From contig NW_019774770.1 in NCBI RefSeq assembly GCF_001039355.2, positions 62,001-126,000 on the forward strand: DNA of 64,000 nt, written 5' to 3'. The notes beneath the pieces are model-generated. The model worked only from the letters and a program-made list of their open reading frames with translations, searched no databases and was not told where the DNA came from. This DNA is from Lingula anatina (lineage: Eukaryota; Brachiopoda; Lingulata; Lingulida; Lingulidae). A program made the translations under genes and the position numbers. Shown piece after piece: positions 1-12,480 of the stretch. Numbering within the stretch: the stretch's first letter is position 1; every line of letters begins with the position of its first letter.

Positions 1-258
1 ATCCACGCTGGTTGTAAATCATCTGGCTAAATGGACCCTCGTTTAGGTTACATTTGTTGTAGCACTATGAGTTATTATTTCCACTCTTAATGTTTATTAA
101 ATGTGGCGTTATGATTTTGATGTCACCGAACGGGATTGGCGTGAGGGGTGTAACTGGTTAGAAACACGCAACTTATCTGAAGCGCGTTAACCACACTTCT
201 CACATTAAGACCAGAATATATCTTATATTTGTTATTCTAACAAAACCCTTTGCATGTG
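1..258. repeat. Copy of 2184-2441 ending at a single-N gap
   Basis: This block reads the same as 2184-2441 and stops at the N at position 259, where the downstream copy carries on into different sequence. Identity right up to an assembly gap is what an unmerged contig overlap or second haplotype looks like. No gene is seen in it. Confidence 0.9.
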
Positions 259-259
259 N
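259..259. other. Assembly gap (single N)
   Basis: One of three single Ns in the window (259, 34590, 52531). All three sit at the edge of a sequence that occurs elsewhere in the window, so they look like contig joins rather than miscalled bases. Confidence 0.85.
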
Positions 260-2183
260 AAACGAAACAGGGTGCTAGACGACTGGGGAATCTGCCGGAC
301 CTTGCTTCTTGTTCATTCGGAATATAGTTAATTGATATTATTATTAATATTGTTATTTTTATTGTCGTTATTGAACTTTGCATTTCCCTCAATAAACAGT
401 CACCATGACAGAAGTAAAAGGGCAAACAAGTCCTTCGAGTAATTCTCCTAGAAGAAGAAGAAAAAAGCTGTTCTCTGAGCTATGTAAATCAGTGTATGTT
501 TGCTGTCTATATGTGATGCCCGAGGTGGCCGTCAAAGGACAGCAGCTGTGTCCGTCACATGCTTACCTTTCAAAATTGTACATCAATAATGCCAATTTGG
601 ACACAGCTGGCCAAAAATGCCGAGGACCAGTCTGGAAAAAATATGTCTATGGATATGGGATCTTGGAGACCTTTTTCTCCCGTTCACTATACACGTGTCC
701 AGAATAATGTCCATCTATGCACTGCAATATTCTGAGCTTTTATTTCACGATCTTTTTCTGAGTAATGAACAAAACTTTTCAAAATAGATGCGAGTATGAG
801 CTATTTATCCATTCATGCTTGTATGATGAAAACGTTACCATCATTATTATTATCACTATCGTTATTATTCAATATTTATTGAAACAAAACAATACGCACA
901 TAAAAGATGTCTAATACGTCGTATCATTGCTTCATCCCTGGCCAGTTCATTATTGCGTCCTGTTTAGGCAAAAACAATTTAAAGAAGATTAGAGATATTT
1001 TCTGAAGGCTGAAGGAAATATAAGTGTTTTTAAACCTTGTTCAGCTGTAGTCTTTTTAATTAGCCGTCAATCAGTATATTCTAGTCCTATCAATAGTCTG
1101 AATGGATACTTATGAATACTTTCAAAATTATTTATGTTGTTGTGTGTTTTTTTTTCTTTTGGGGTTACTTAAGTTATCTAAAGTAGTAAATAGTATCTAA
1201 ATTTTTCATTTTCTGAAGTCGTGGTCATTTCAGATCATATCGTTTTGACTCATCTTGTTTATGCTCATCCCTAACACCGACGATGAATTGTTACTTCAAA
1301 AAATAGAGCCAGAAAGATTTGTCAAGAAAATTCATTTATTTTGAGTTACAAAACAATACCGTTCTTTGAGGCACTTGAGGTTTATTCCTTTGGATCACTA
1401 TTATAGACTCAAAATATATATTGCCTATCTATTGGTGAAGAATGTTTAAAAAGGTGTATAGGAATTGGGGGAGTTGGTAAATAAAATGTGAGTTGAGTAG
1501 CTTTATGCAAGATTTATGAGTAGTTTATGAGCCCTTTACAAGTTTTATTAACTTTATCTATCAAACATATCAAACTCCTCCGACGCAGAGGTGTAAGGCA
1601 ATAGATGCGATTTTCATTTAGCTTTTTTTTTCTCTTTCAAAATAAGTTCGTGATTCTTGGTCACTTCCACCTTCCAGTTAGGAAATGGCATAACAAAAAA
1701 CACCAAAACAAGGGAAATGGCCAAGCAGTCGCGCAAATACGACCACTTTAATGATGAGTAGTCCCCAAGGCTTTCCTGAGGGGGACCTTTCATCTTCAAA
1801 AGAAGCAAACTTTCGTAGGATGTCTTGTTGTTGTTACTTGAACATCAGCGGTCAGTTAACAACGGTCACTTTGATTTATTCCGCAAAATGTGATGCGCTC
1901 ACGCGAGTTGTGCCGCCCAAATAAGGTCAGGTGCTAATAGTAATGAATGAGCCTACAGAGGCGCTCATTGTGTTTTAGCAGGAACTCACTCTTGTTAATC
2001 AGCGACCATTTTTCCTTAAAAGTCGTTTACTGTCATCCAGACTTGTACCAGCGAGAGCTGTGCCCGACTGGACTTATGGCTTCCCGGGACACGTTACATA
2101 AAAGCACCGCGCGCCCCACCCCTCCCTGTGATCGAGTGACGGACGTTTCATTCAGTTTTCCCATGCTAATAAATATTGTGAAC
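260..2183. other. No convincing gene
   Basis: AT-rich sequence. A 100-codon open frame at 405-707 (+) starts at an ATG in a good context (CACC before it) and has a basic Ser/Pro/Arg N-terminus, but I recognise no family and see no clear splice partner. A GC-richer patch at about 1890-2160 includes a CCCCACCC box near 2115, which is a KLF-type binding motif. Nothing else is supported. Confidence 0.5.
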
Positions 2184-2441
2184 ATCCACGCTGGTTGTAA
2201 ATCATCTGGCTAAATGGACCCTCGTTTAGGTTACATTTGTTGTAGCACTATGAGTTATTATTTCCACTCTTAATGTTTATTAAATGTGGCGTTATGATTT
2301 TGATGTCACCGAACGGGATTGGCGTGAGGGGTGTAACTGGTTAGAAACACGCAACTTATCTGAAGCGCGTTAACCACACTTCTCACATTAAGACCAGAAT
2401 ATATCTTATATTTGTTATTCTAACAAAACCCTTTGCATGTG
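2184..2441. repeat. Second copy of 1-258
   Basis: Matches 1-258 base for base as far as I can follow. Here the sequence runs on without a gap, so this copy is probably in its true context. Confidence 0.9.
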
Positions 2442-5400
2442 TCACATACTCCATTTTCTACAAGCGATCTTCTCTTTTTTCGTCCTGTACAGTACTTTTA
2501 TTACTGAGTACTTTTAATGGTAAGACTAATACAGAGCACTTTCTTTTATTAGTAGTGCTTTTATCCGAGACCGTAGATCACCAGCAAGGCAACATGTAAA
2601 TAATAATAAAATAAAGAAATGTTTGAAAGATATTAAGTGTAATCACTTTCCCTCGAAAATTCCAGAATCTGTAAAAAAATAGAATTTCTTGTCAACAAAC
2701 GAGCATAACCTGACGGAGATAAAAAAAAGTCATGCATTGGCTTCGCAGCTTGTCCTTTAGTTATAGAATAGCACTGATATTTGCATGACCTAGCAAAACA
2801 TTTCTTTTTCTGATTGGTCTTAAATGATCTCATATTACAAAACCCGTGTACATACGGTGGTGACATTTAAAAATGAACTTTACCGAATGCTACTACGATT
2901 AGACGATGATTGAATAACATGAACGACAGCAGTTGTGAAATGAAATGAGTTTCCAATTTTTATCCATACCCATGTTTCATCGAAAAGTATCTTTGAAAAT
3001 AACTTTCTAAATGAAATTTGAGGTACCATGAGTTAGTAAATTTGATTTTTTATAATTATTGTCATTTATTGGCTTATTTTATTTTTCAACAAATTTGAAG
3101 CCCTTAAGTATAAATCAGAAAAAAATGCACTTATTATGCGTGACTGTGGACAAAATAGAGAATAATTCCTGAACAGAAATTAGTATCGCTAGTACAAGAA
3201 AGACTGTTCAAAATTACTATACGCTGAATTTTTGCAGAACTTCAAGTTGACTTGAAGCAACGACGTCGCGTGTGTAGAAAGACCATCTACTATAGAACTC
3301 TGTTGTGCACGTGTTACAGGTGATAGATTACGATTTCCTATACTCGTATATCTTCTTACTTGTAGGTGAAAAACACTCTGTGTCTGTCCAGCTTGAGATA
3401 TTACACACTGTCGCTAAACTAGTTAGACTTGATACGGCACTTTTATTAAGAAGGAAATGAATTTTCTGAAAAAGGTCCTTTTTTGGTGCTGTGACGCCAT
3501 GCCTACATAAAAAGTGTTCTGTAACGGAAAAAGGTAACCAGATTCCAATATTGAAGATAACAGTAGTATTTGGATAGTAGAAATGAACATCCTAACTATA
3601 TTATACAACCCATATTGCAATGCCCCCCCCCCCCCACACACACACACACACCACCATCAACCAACCCCCCTGCAAAGAGATAGAGAAAGGAAAACTCTAC
3701 AAAAACCAAATGTAGAACTTTGTTGCCTTGACAATAATGATAAAGCTGTATCTGTATAGAAAATAGCGGTTGGCCAACTCTCATTTATGCATCGTTGAAT
3801 CATCTACAAGGAGCGACACTTGTTTTACTTTACAACTCTGATCCCGGAGGCTCTAACGTTTATCTGACGCCTAACTGAAGGCTAGCACTCTCATTACGGT
3901 TAAAAATTCCTCAGCTTTTGCGGTGAGCGTGGTGAGAGGGTAGCCGCCGAGGTACCTGCGCTCATGCAGGTATCAAACGAGTATTGTCATTTATAGTGTA
4001 AAATATATTCTGGAGAGCGACAGGTATGGTCATCATTTGGCCCTATGCAATGAAAAGAAAGGTTCAGTGCCCAGAGGGCAGAAAACTTGCCGTCGTGTTA
4101 ACCTGCAATTGCGCTGCGCTGAGCGTGACCGGTATGCGTAAGTTTAGAGCGGCGACATGAAAACAGAACTCAACCGCCTTCGCTTCGAAATTGCGCACTT
4201 AAAGGCGGATTTTCTTAAAATTCATGTCTGCATCCTCACTAACGCAAATGCCTTCAGAAGTCTGTTTTAAAGAAAAAGTCATGTTGTGGTGATGTATTAA
4301 AAACAATGTTAATTAGATGGCATCGAGAAAGAAGAATCTAGAAATAGAAAAAAAAACGAAACAAATATAGTATTGCAAGGACAAACGTGTCCTTCCCCAT
4401 CCCTTGGTTCGACAGCTAAAAACTATTTTCAGTAACATTTATACGGTAATCAAAATAGCATACCTCCCACGCTTAGAAAGAGATATCACAAAAGTTCTAG
4501 AGATGACTAATATTTTTTTAATTTGGTGACACCTTGAAACTCGATACTGCTTCAGCTTACGTGGGTAGTGTGGTGCCGCACACCTTAGGTCGCCTAACGG
4601 GTTGTGCAGAGAATATACCATGTTGACACAAAAATACAATGGATGCAAATACCTTCGAGAGGTGCGTCAATTTCATCTTGTTGTTATTATTATTTTTCCT
4701 TTTTCTGTTTATCGTTGCTCCTTTTTGACATGAATTTTTTCTTATTATTTTTTGTTTTTGGATATTCCTTATCGAGATAAGTGTGTTCGTAGGATGTAAC
4801 AGACACACCTGTGGACATAAAATTTAATTAATTTAATCTTCAGGTGTGGCTAACTAGAAAAATCACTCAAGTATCATTTTAATAAGTTCATAAAAATGAC
4901 CCCACGCCCGTTGTCACGCGCGGTGTTCAAACAAAAATGTGCCTGTTCTTCTTTTTTTCTAGAAAAAAAACCTTATCACTATTCTTTTATTGGGAGTTGT
5001 TTCGCTCAAACAAGAAGATTTCAGTTGGAAAAATATTGCAATTTCATTTGAATATCTCATTTATTTATTTTTTTATGTTACCCAGAGTTAATGCACAGCT
5101 CTCTGTTGCTATTAACAACATTGGGAGAATAAACAAGCATTCACTGAAGTTGCTACAACAAGCAAACAGGCACATACCATGTTTTGACTCATAAAATGTG
5201 TCAAATAGGTCTAAAGCTCCTAGTAAGTAAATAAATTCCGTATCCATAATATAAAAAAGCCAGGGTATATTTATGGTTTGACTCCGGGTCAAAGTCATGG
5301 AGATATGGCCTGATTAACATTTGTTTACGATACTATTTCGTGATCATCTGAAAAGTTATAGTTGCGGCTTTATAACATATTATCGGATTGTATACTCCAC

Positions 5401-8400
5401 AGTTCGAAAATATCAATACTAGATATTTTCTCATGGGATTTGAACATTCCCTGAGTAATAACAACACAACAATTGAACGTAATGATCGCAGAAAGATTTA
5501 ATCGCTATAGATATAATGTAGTAGGTGGTAAATAAAGGCAAGATAGAATTGTCGTAAAAGTGGTAAAAGTGCTGTTTCCCATTGTCCACAGACCTTTAGA
5601 TTTTTTCTAGTTATTTTTAAATCTTTTCCTTATCTAATCACGGTATTATGAAGTAAAATAAAATTGCGTCAGACGGATTTATGAAAAGAATTCTGTCAAA
5701 ATGTTTGTATCGCCTACTGTAAATATGCAGACAATTAGACATTTAATTTAGAACAATCCTTTTTTTGCGGGGGGGGGGGGGTCATGCTGCTTAACTGTAT
5801 GTCAAAAAATTCATGCACACCCTCCAAATACCCTTCGTAAACAGAAGCACTCCGTTTGTCCACAAAGCCTGTTAAAGAATAAAAGAATCAACTTTTTTGT
5901 TTGTTTGATTCTGCATGGTCGCACGTTATACACGTCCGCGGGAGCTTTTGAATATATGGCCTTTAACATTATTTGTTTTTTTTTCTTTGCGTCATGTAAT
6001 ATACCATGTTGTGGTATCCAAGAGAAAAATATCAACACGATTAATTCTTTGGAAACAAGTAAATCAAGCCATTCCTTTTAATACTAAGCACTGGTAATAT
6101 CTGGTGTTTGTCAGTCTTAATCGTTGCTAAATCATTTGTGCATTTTCTTTTACCAATTATATCTATTCTCATGAAGAATTTGAATTAAAAACTATTCATT
6201 TTTATAGCATTGAAGACAAAGGTATTAAAATGTGGCCGCAGTGTACTGGGTACTATTGTTCGATTGCGCAATTTCCCGGAAACCAATTGTGCGGTCGAGA
6301 TATGGGAGACTTTGCCCTTATCTCAAATAAAAAGTGCGACATTTACAAAATGTGAAGATAATCTGTCACCCCCCCCCTCCTCTGCAACACACACACAAGC
6401 GCGCTAAATAATTAACTATTTTTCTTTATCACAGTGATTAAAAGGGTGCATGATTTCTTTGTCTCCTATTTTACGACACTGGAGATATAAGAATTCATAT
6501 GTGACAGCTGTCATGTATCAGCCGTTTTATCTCTTATACTTCGACACATTCTCTCACGCTGTCTACGTTTACATAATCCAGGTGAACTGTTCTTCAATTA
6601 CAAAACACTACTTTGTGGAAACCAATCAGATCCAGGTCAAATTTTGGGACGATATCGACTGATTTTTCCCCACAAAAATGCGCCATTGATGAGTTGACAA
6701 ATAAAACCCCTCCCCCATCTTGATGTCGAAGGCGTACGAATGGCTCAAAAGGAATCTGGAAGGATACAAGACGTCGGTTCAAAGTTCAGAGGCAACCACC
6801 CACAACTTTCAATATTGAAAAGAAATACAAAAGAGTTTACTTCCGAAATTAGCAGCTTCCAGAACTCGGGATAGCCATGACGTAAAAGCCACTTGAAAAT
6901 CTGTAACCACAAGGCCGTCTTCCGTTACCGCAACCGCGATAAGCACATACCAGTTTTTCATATGGCGTGCAGTGAAAGAGTGCAATGTTTTTCTCATCTT
7001 CTCTATTTTAGCTGCTGGTGCTTCTTTAATACACGTCTTACTTTAAATTTCATTCATAAATAACGAATTGTTAAAATATCGTGATTTTTTTTTTAAATGT
7101 AAAATATAGGGAAGAGGGGCTATGGGGAGGGGGGCAACATTGACAAACTGCAGATTACCACCATCTTTGTTGACATATCCATTCTAATCTCAGTGACAAT
7201 ACAAGCTCTAGTCAAAACCTCCCACTCTGATCGAACAATCCATAGTTACCAATAGTAAAATACATAAACAGATGGGTATTTCGACTGATAACCTGGTTTA
7301 TGTTCTGAGGACCCTAGCATTTACCCCGTGGGAGAACCTTGATCAGGTCCCTTTGCTACACCTGTGGAAGTTGCGGCTTGTGCCTGGTTACCTGATGCCC
7401 ACGTTAAACGCGTTAAAGCAAACAAATAACTTGTTTACTGAAAGGGCATTGATGTCGAAAAGAAAGAATACCAGTTTATAGCTATATCGAAAAATAAATT
7501 CCTGTCCAAACACTGATGCATTGATCGGTACACAATTTTGCCAGTTGACTTTTTCCTTAAGGCTTTCCCTCACTTAATTAGTACTGAGACTCGTATATCA
7601 TCTCGTCTAGTTTAAACCTTAAAGTACTTTTCTGACTTAAGTTAAACTTATATGCGTCACTTAAAAAATTGCTGAAACGTATCAATAAGTAAATAATAGG
7701 ATGAGTAAGAGCTATGGTCAGGTTTTGATTTTGGACAATTTTACATCAAATTTCCAAGAGATTAACGTGCAATGCTCACATTTAAAAGTGAGTCACTTTC
7801 AGCAATAATTCACTGTGAGAAACACGAGAAAGTAAACTCAGTGACTAACGGCCCAACTTATTCACCGCTACGCTGTTGATCTTTATAATATGACCCCATT
7901 CTAGAGTTTGTGTCTGGGAACGTTTCTTTCTGAGCCCCAGCCGTTCCCAAGGTAACCAGACGTCACTACGGAAATATATCCAAGCAATCTCCAGGGTTTC
8001 AGACCAGCAACATATGGAACTTATCAACCGAGAAGAGTTTAAAGAAAAAATATATTATGTCTAGGCTACTTGAACTTCATGTTTCAGGAAAATGATTAGT
8101 TTTAAGTTGAATATTTCAAGCGGTTTTTCAATTTAAAACACAGAACGGTGTTCTTGAATCCCTTTTTAAAACCAGTCTCTGCAAGCCGTAAATTATCCAC
8201 CCCCAACTTTCCCCCCCCCCCCGTTTGAAATGACAGTAACTTGGCAGCAGTTAAAACATGAAGCAGAATATTTTCTGCTTTCATCTAAAAATAAATATAT
8301 AGAAAATCGTCTCATTATCATACGTGCCCCCCAAAATACACACATACATACAGCTGTCAATATTCTCACATTTCACTTCTGTCTCCATACAATCTCTTTG

Positions 8401-8700
8401 TAGGTGAAATTTTTAATTATTTTTTTTCTACTCAAAAAGAATTATACGCTGAGTCAAATATGAGCGTATAATTTTTATTTCATTTTATTTCCAAATGCCC
8501 AAATAAATCTGAATCAGCTATTGCCAATGGGGCAAAAATCCAAGTACAATAAAAAAAAATGATCTATTATTCCAATGCCAATTAGTCTGACAGCTTAAAG
8601 TGTCATTCCATTGTATTGTATCGTGACTTTCGCAATGTCCGGCCAGCTTGTCCGTGTGCTCGTTCAAATGCCCAGGCGACACTGATCGACAGTCGAGATT
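2442..8700. other. Gene-poor upstream region
   Basis: No open frame with recognisable similarity and no convincing exon. It holds simple tracts: a C run followed by CA repeats near 3625-3650, a G run near 5769-5780, a C run with short CA repeats near 6369-6396, and a C run near 8212-8222. It may contain distal regulatory DNA of the KLF gene, but that cannot be shown from one sequence. Confidence 0.5.
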
Positions 8701-8711
8701 CCTGAGCCCGC

Positions 8712-8733
8712 TTATATACCCGTCCAAAAATAG
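8712..8733 (+). promoter_or_regulatory. Upstream copy of the KLF TATA/MEF2 module
   Basis: This 22-bp block matches 9112-9133 at 20 of 22 positions and lies exactly 400 bp upstream of it. It contains TTATATACCC followed by CCAAAAATAG, which fits a MEF2-like or weak CArG (SRF) site. A CCAAT-type motif (ATTGG) follows near 8831. It could be an alternative promoter or a duplicated enhancer of the KLF gene. Confidence 0.5.
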
Positions 8734-9071
8734 CAAACAATTTCCCACATCTAGGTCAGATATGATGCGGTATGTAAACACAGAGTTGATAGTTTGGCCA
8801 GTTTATTCAGTCTCGAGGTCACTCGACACCATTGGCCGGGGCATTTCCCGCTATTAAATTTGAAATACCAATTCTGCATTGCCACAAAAACAAGTTTTTA
8901 TACATTCTAAATGTAAATGATTGTAAATGATTCTATTTGTCATGTGTGGAAAGGTCTTTGAACTTCCCGATTTTGACATTGGACAACCGGATGAGTAATT
9001 TTTACCTTTCGTAACTATTTATAATTATTTAGATACGAGCCAGGTAACGAGCTACAGCGCGTTCCGCTCTT

Positions 9072-9162
9072 GTACGTCATTTCTGGCTAATGCCACTCCA
9101 TCAGCTAGCCTTTATATACCCTTCTAAAAATAGAGCAGGGTCCACGTGACTATTCGACCAAT
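9072..9162 (+). promoter_or_regulatory. Probable KLF core promoter
   Basis: Within 90 bp there are a CRE-like TACGTCA (about 9073), a TATA-type box (TTTATATA, 9111-9118), a perfect MEF2 consensus CTAAAAATAG (9124-9133), an E-box CACGTG (9143-9148) and a CCAAT box (9158-9162). The TATA-type box lies about 200 bp upstream of the KLF start codon, so a transcription start around 9140-9150 is likely. The start site itself is inferred. Confidence 0.6.
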
Positions 9163-9320
9163 CAGATACGCCGCTGAGAAGACCTGAAATAAGAATGATC
9201 ATAGTTGAACATCAATAGTCTATGACTCTCAGTGTGGGAAAACAAGTACATGATATGCTGTAGCTGAGACTTGTATATTTTGCAAAACACTTGGATACTA
9301 GTATCACTTCGATAGCAACC

Positions 9321-11146
9321 ATGATCGAGATGGCACAGGCAATTGATCCTATGCTTAACGCTGAAAATACATTGACAAAGTGCGGAGACGATACGGTGAG
9401 TTACTACTATTTTATTTTAGATACAATGTTATACATTGTATGTCACTGGTTAAAACTTTTAAACAGTGTTTTTACTAATGGTGATAGAGATGTTACTGTC
9501 AGATCATTGGAAGTTGACACTGACATTGTCATAAGGTGTCTTCTTTTCACAACTCGGGATAGTGCGTTTGCCTTTTAAAACAAGAACACTATTATTAAAG
9601 AAAAAAGGCAATAACAAGTAAATAACGAAACAATCAATTTATTTAATTGACAAGTTGATATTTGAGATAATTTGATGATTTTTTCCGAATGGGACTGACA
9701 TTGAATCTGACAGTAAATGGCAGAATTGTTAGTAGATGGATTTTCTGTGTTCATAAAAGCGCGCGGTGCTATACCGAAATATGCGGATTAGAGTTCACCT
9801 GTAATTATCGGTAAAAGGCGGTATAATCCCCTGAAGTACTTCCTTCCCACGACATCCTTAAGCACATTGTGCAATGTTAAAGATAAGTAACATAAGCTTT
9901 TATTAAACAAACTGAAATATCGAATGCGGTTGATGTTTCTTAATGATTTCATCTTTTATTTACGTATTCCTTATTTCTTAAATTGCAGACATGGCGAGAT
10001 GTCGAATGTCTCCTATATCAAGATAACAGCCCATATGACAACATGATGTTTGGGAATAACAATACTCAGGCTGACACCTTCAGTAACCAAGGCAGCCCAA
10101 TGAGCACTGCCAGCAGCAGCGGCAGCAGTTCCTGTGGTAGCCCGCAGATGCCTCAACAACATTCCATGCGAATGGGCAACCCAACGCCCCCTGCCCAGTG
10201 CACGGATGAGATCTATGACGATCTTCTTGACTTTGATTTCATTCTGTCCAACAGCATGATGCAAGAGGCTAACATGTACCCAGAAGACAGCGGGTTGAAG
10301 TCGGTGAAACAAGAGCGAATGTCACCAACCAATGCTGAGACGCTACCAGACTTTTCCTCCGCTTTCTTGGACATTCCTGACATAAAATTCGATAGTGAAA
10401 GTAACACTTATTTTCCCCAGCTGCAACAACAACAACAACAGCATCCTCCCCAGCAACAACAACAACAGCAGCAGAAGCTGACCACCCAAATGAAGCAGGA
10501 GTACCCAGCAATGTCTAACCAGTGTGCCAACTACAATGCCAGCATGACTGCCATTCCTGTGCAAAATATGCAGCAACAACAACAACAACAAATGCCTTAC
10601 GTACACATCGGCAACATGACTCCCCCTGCCTCCCCAGAAATGAGAGAGGACGGACAGAACCCCATGAAAGCCATGCATTTCCAGATGATGCAAACGCAAT
10701 ACATGATGCACCCGCATCACATCCTCCCCAAACTCCCCCACCAGGCGCCGCAGATCACGCCAGTACCTCCGCACGTCATCACACCACCCAACTCTCCGCA
10801 GCTAGTCGAACTTCTCTTTCCTCAGGGTCTTGATCCAAATCAACCAAAGAAAAGGGGGCGCAGAACGTGGGGGCGCAAGAAGCAGACCACGCACAGCTGC
10901 TCCCACCCGGGCTGCAGTAAGACTTACACCAAAAGCTCCCACTTGAAAGCTCACCTCCGCACACACACGGGAGAGAAGCCATACCACTGCAACTGGAAGG
11001 GTTGCGGATGGAAGTTTGCCCGCTCCGACGAGTTAACGCGCCACTACCGCAAACACACGGGGGATCGCCCTTTCCAGTGCCACCTCTGCGAGCGCGCGTT
11101 CTCTCGCAGCGATCACCTGTCTCTGCACATGAAGAGGCACATCTAA
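9321..11146 (+). CDS. Krüppel-like factor, KLF2/4 type
   Basis: Zinc-finger transcription factor that would bind CACCC/GC-box DNA in the nucleus. Coding exons are 9321-9395 and 9989-11146, both with consensus splice sites and in phase 0, giving about 410 residues. I start at the ATG at 9321 because the open frame upstream of it begins only with a TTG. Three C2H2 fingers end the protein (about residues 329-410) with the KLF spacing and TGEKPY/TGDRPF linkers, and the protein stops right after finger 3, as in KLF1/2/4. Around residues 100-113 an acidic stretch with [11 protein letters not shown] closely matches the N-terminal activation motif of vertebrate KLF2/4. VKQE and MKQE fit SUMO-acceptor consensus sites. 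Two glutamine-rich runs (genomic 10425-10475 and 10570-10590) and a basic patch before finger 1 (KKRGRR) complete it. Known vertebrate relatives act in differentiation and stress response; the role here is inferred. Confidence 0.96.
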
Positions 11147-12474
11147 ACCGCACGTGGCTGGCATGAGCCTGAAATCATTGCTTTTTTCTATGCTGTATAG
11201 ACATTTTTACGCTGAACTGCCGTTGATTGAGATTTCTTCTCTTTTAACTGGTCAACTTGTGAGCATGATATTGTGCGAGTTAGCCAATGCATGCTGGGAT
11301 GGTGTGTCAAGCGTTGTCTATGCAAGCGTCGCCGTCGTTGGCGTCTGTCAGGCTGTCGGGGTACTGCGCCGAGGTCCGTGGGATGCGCAAGATGTCTTAC
11401 CAAGAACTGTGGCTGTTCCAGTGAGGGACGCCATACCTCGACTTAACGGTCAACTTACCTTAGCTGCTCGTATGAGCCAAGGTTTCAATCGACGGTCACC
11501 TAGCCGAGTCTCATCTCTGGCGTTTCGTAATGAACGCGGTGACTGTTTTTTAGTTCGTTAACGATGCAGGTGTTCCAACAACGTTAAAACACTCCATAAG
11601 AGAGCTGATGGCATGTTTTGTTTTAATGCCCGTTTGTTAAGATCGTGCAATTTGTTTTGCATGCATGTTTTAATTTCTTTTTTTTTGTGATACCCTTGGA
11701 TGAGGCAACTTTCCGGGTTTTAAGTTTGTACATTATAATTTTGTTTCATATACATATTTTGCTGGACAAATGCCTATTTATAGCGTGTACATAATGTTAT
11801 TTTAGCGCTAGCTTGTCACTTAATGATTTTTAAATCATTATTATTTTTTATTTCTCCGGCTCTTCATTTTTGCCAATCTAAACCTTCAGATAGTGGGTAC
11901 AGGGTATCCTTTTATGTCTGACATGTTAAACAAAATACGTTATTTCGTATATGCACGTAGCTACTTATGTAGTGGTCTATTATATACGCAGCTCACGAGG
12001 TGTAGGCGTCAAGTCCACGATGCAGCGCATCGTTTAAGTATATAGTAGGAACGCTGAAGCCAGTATATACTCAGTTATTGCCAAATATATATTTATGTAA
12101 ATCTTTCTGTAAGCTGTACAAATTACGTGATTATGGTGCTCTACTGTTGATGAATTCCATTTAAAAGAATTTGTATTTTTGTACGAGAAATTGCATATAT
12201 TCGCATATTTAATATTATACATTATCTAGTCACGCAATATACAGGGCAAGTACTGTACAGATGTGTCACGAAGGTACGAATGTCTGATTGTAACATCTTC
12301 ACTCGAAAATGTCTTTTAAAATTGAAAAGATCATAGTATGAATTGTGATATATTGGTAGTCTGATAAAGTGCACATTTTCTGATCAGTTTTGTCACATTT
12401 ATACATGTGAACAATTTGTACGATGTGCCAGCGTAGCTGGAACAATGTCATTTACAATGCAAGTTAAACTGAAA
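11147..12474 (+). other. KLF 3' untranslated region
   Basis: AT-rich sequence between the KLF stop codon and an AATAAA signal, with many ATTTA and TGTA motifs of the kind seen in unstable mRNAs. The 135-codon open frame at 11154-11561 just after the stop shows no recognisable similarity and is probably chance. Confidence 0.6.
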
Positions 12475-12480
12475 AATAAA
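12475..12480 (+). terminator. KLF polyadenylation signal
   Basis: Canonical AATAAA about 1.3 kb after the KLF stop codon and the best placed signal for this gene. Confidence 0.55.

Noticed and set aside
10343-10774. 143-codon minus-strand frame opposite the KLF gene
   Set aside because: Its Leu-rich runs are the antisense of the KLF glutamine codons; the + strand protein is clearly the real one.
11154-11561. 135-codon frame just after the KLF stop codon
   Set aside because: No similarity to any known family and no splice link; lies in the KLF 3' UTR.
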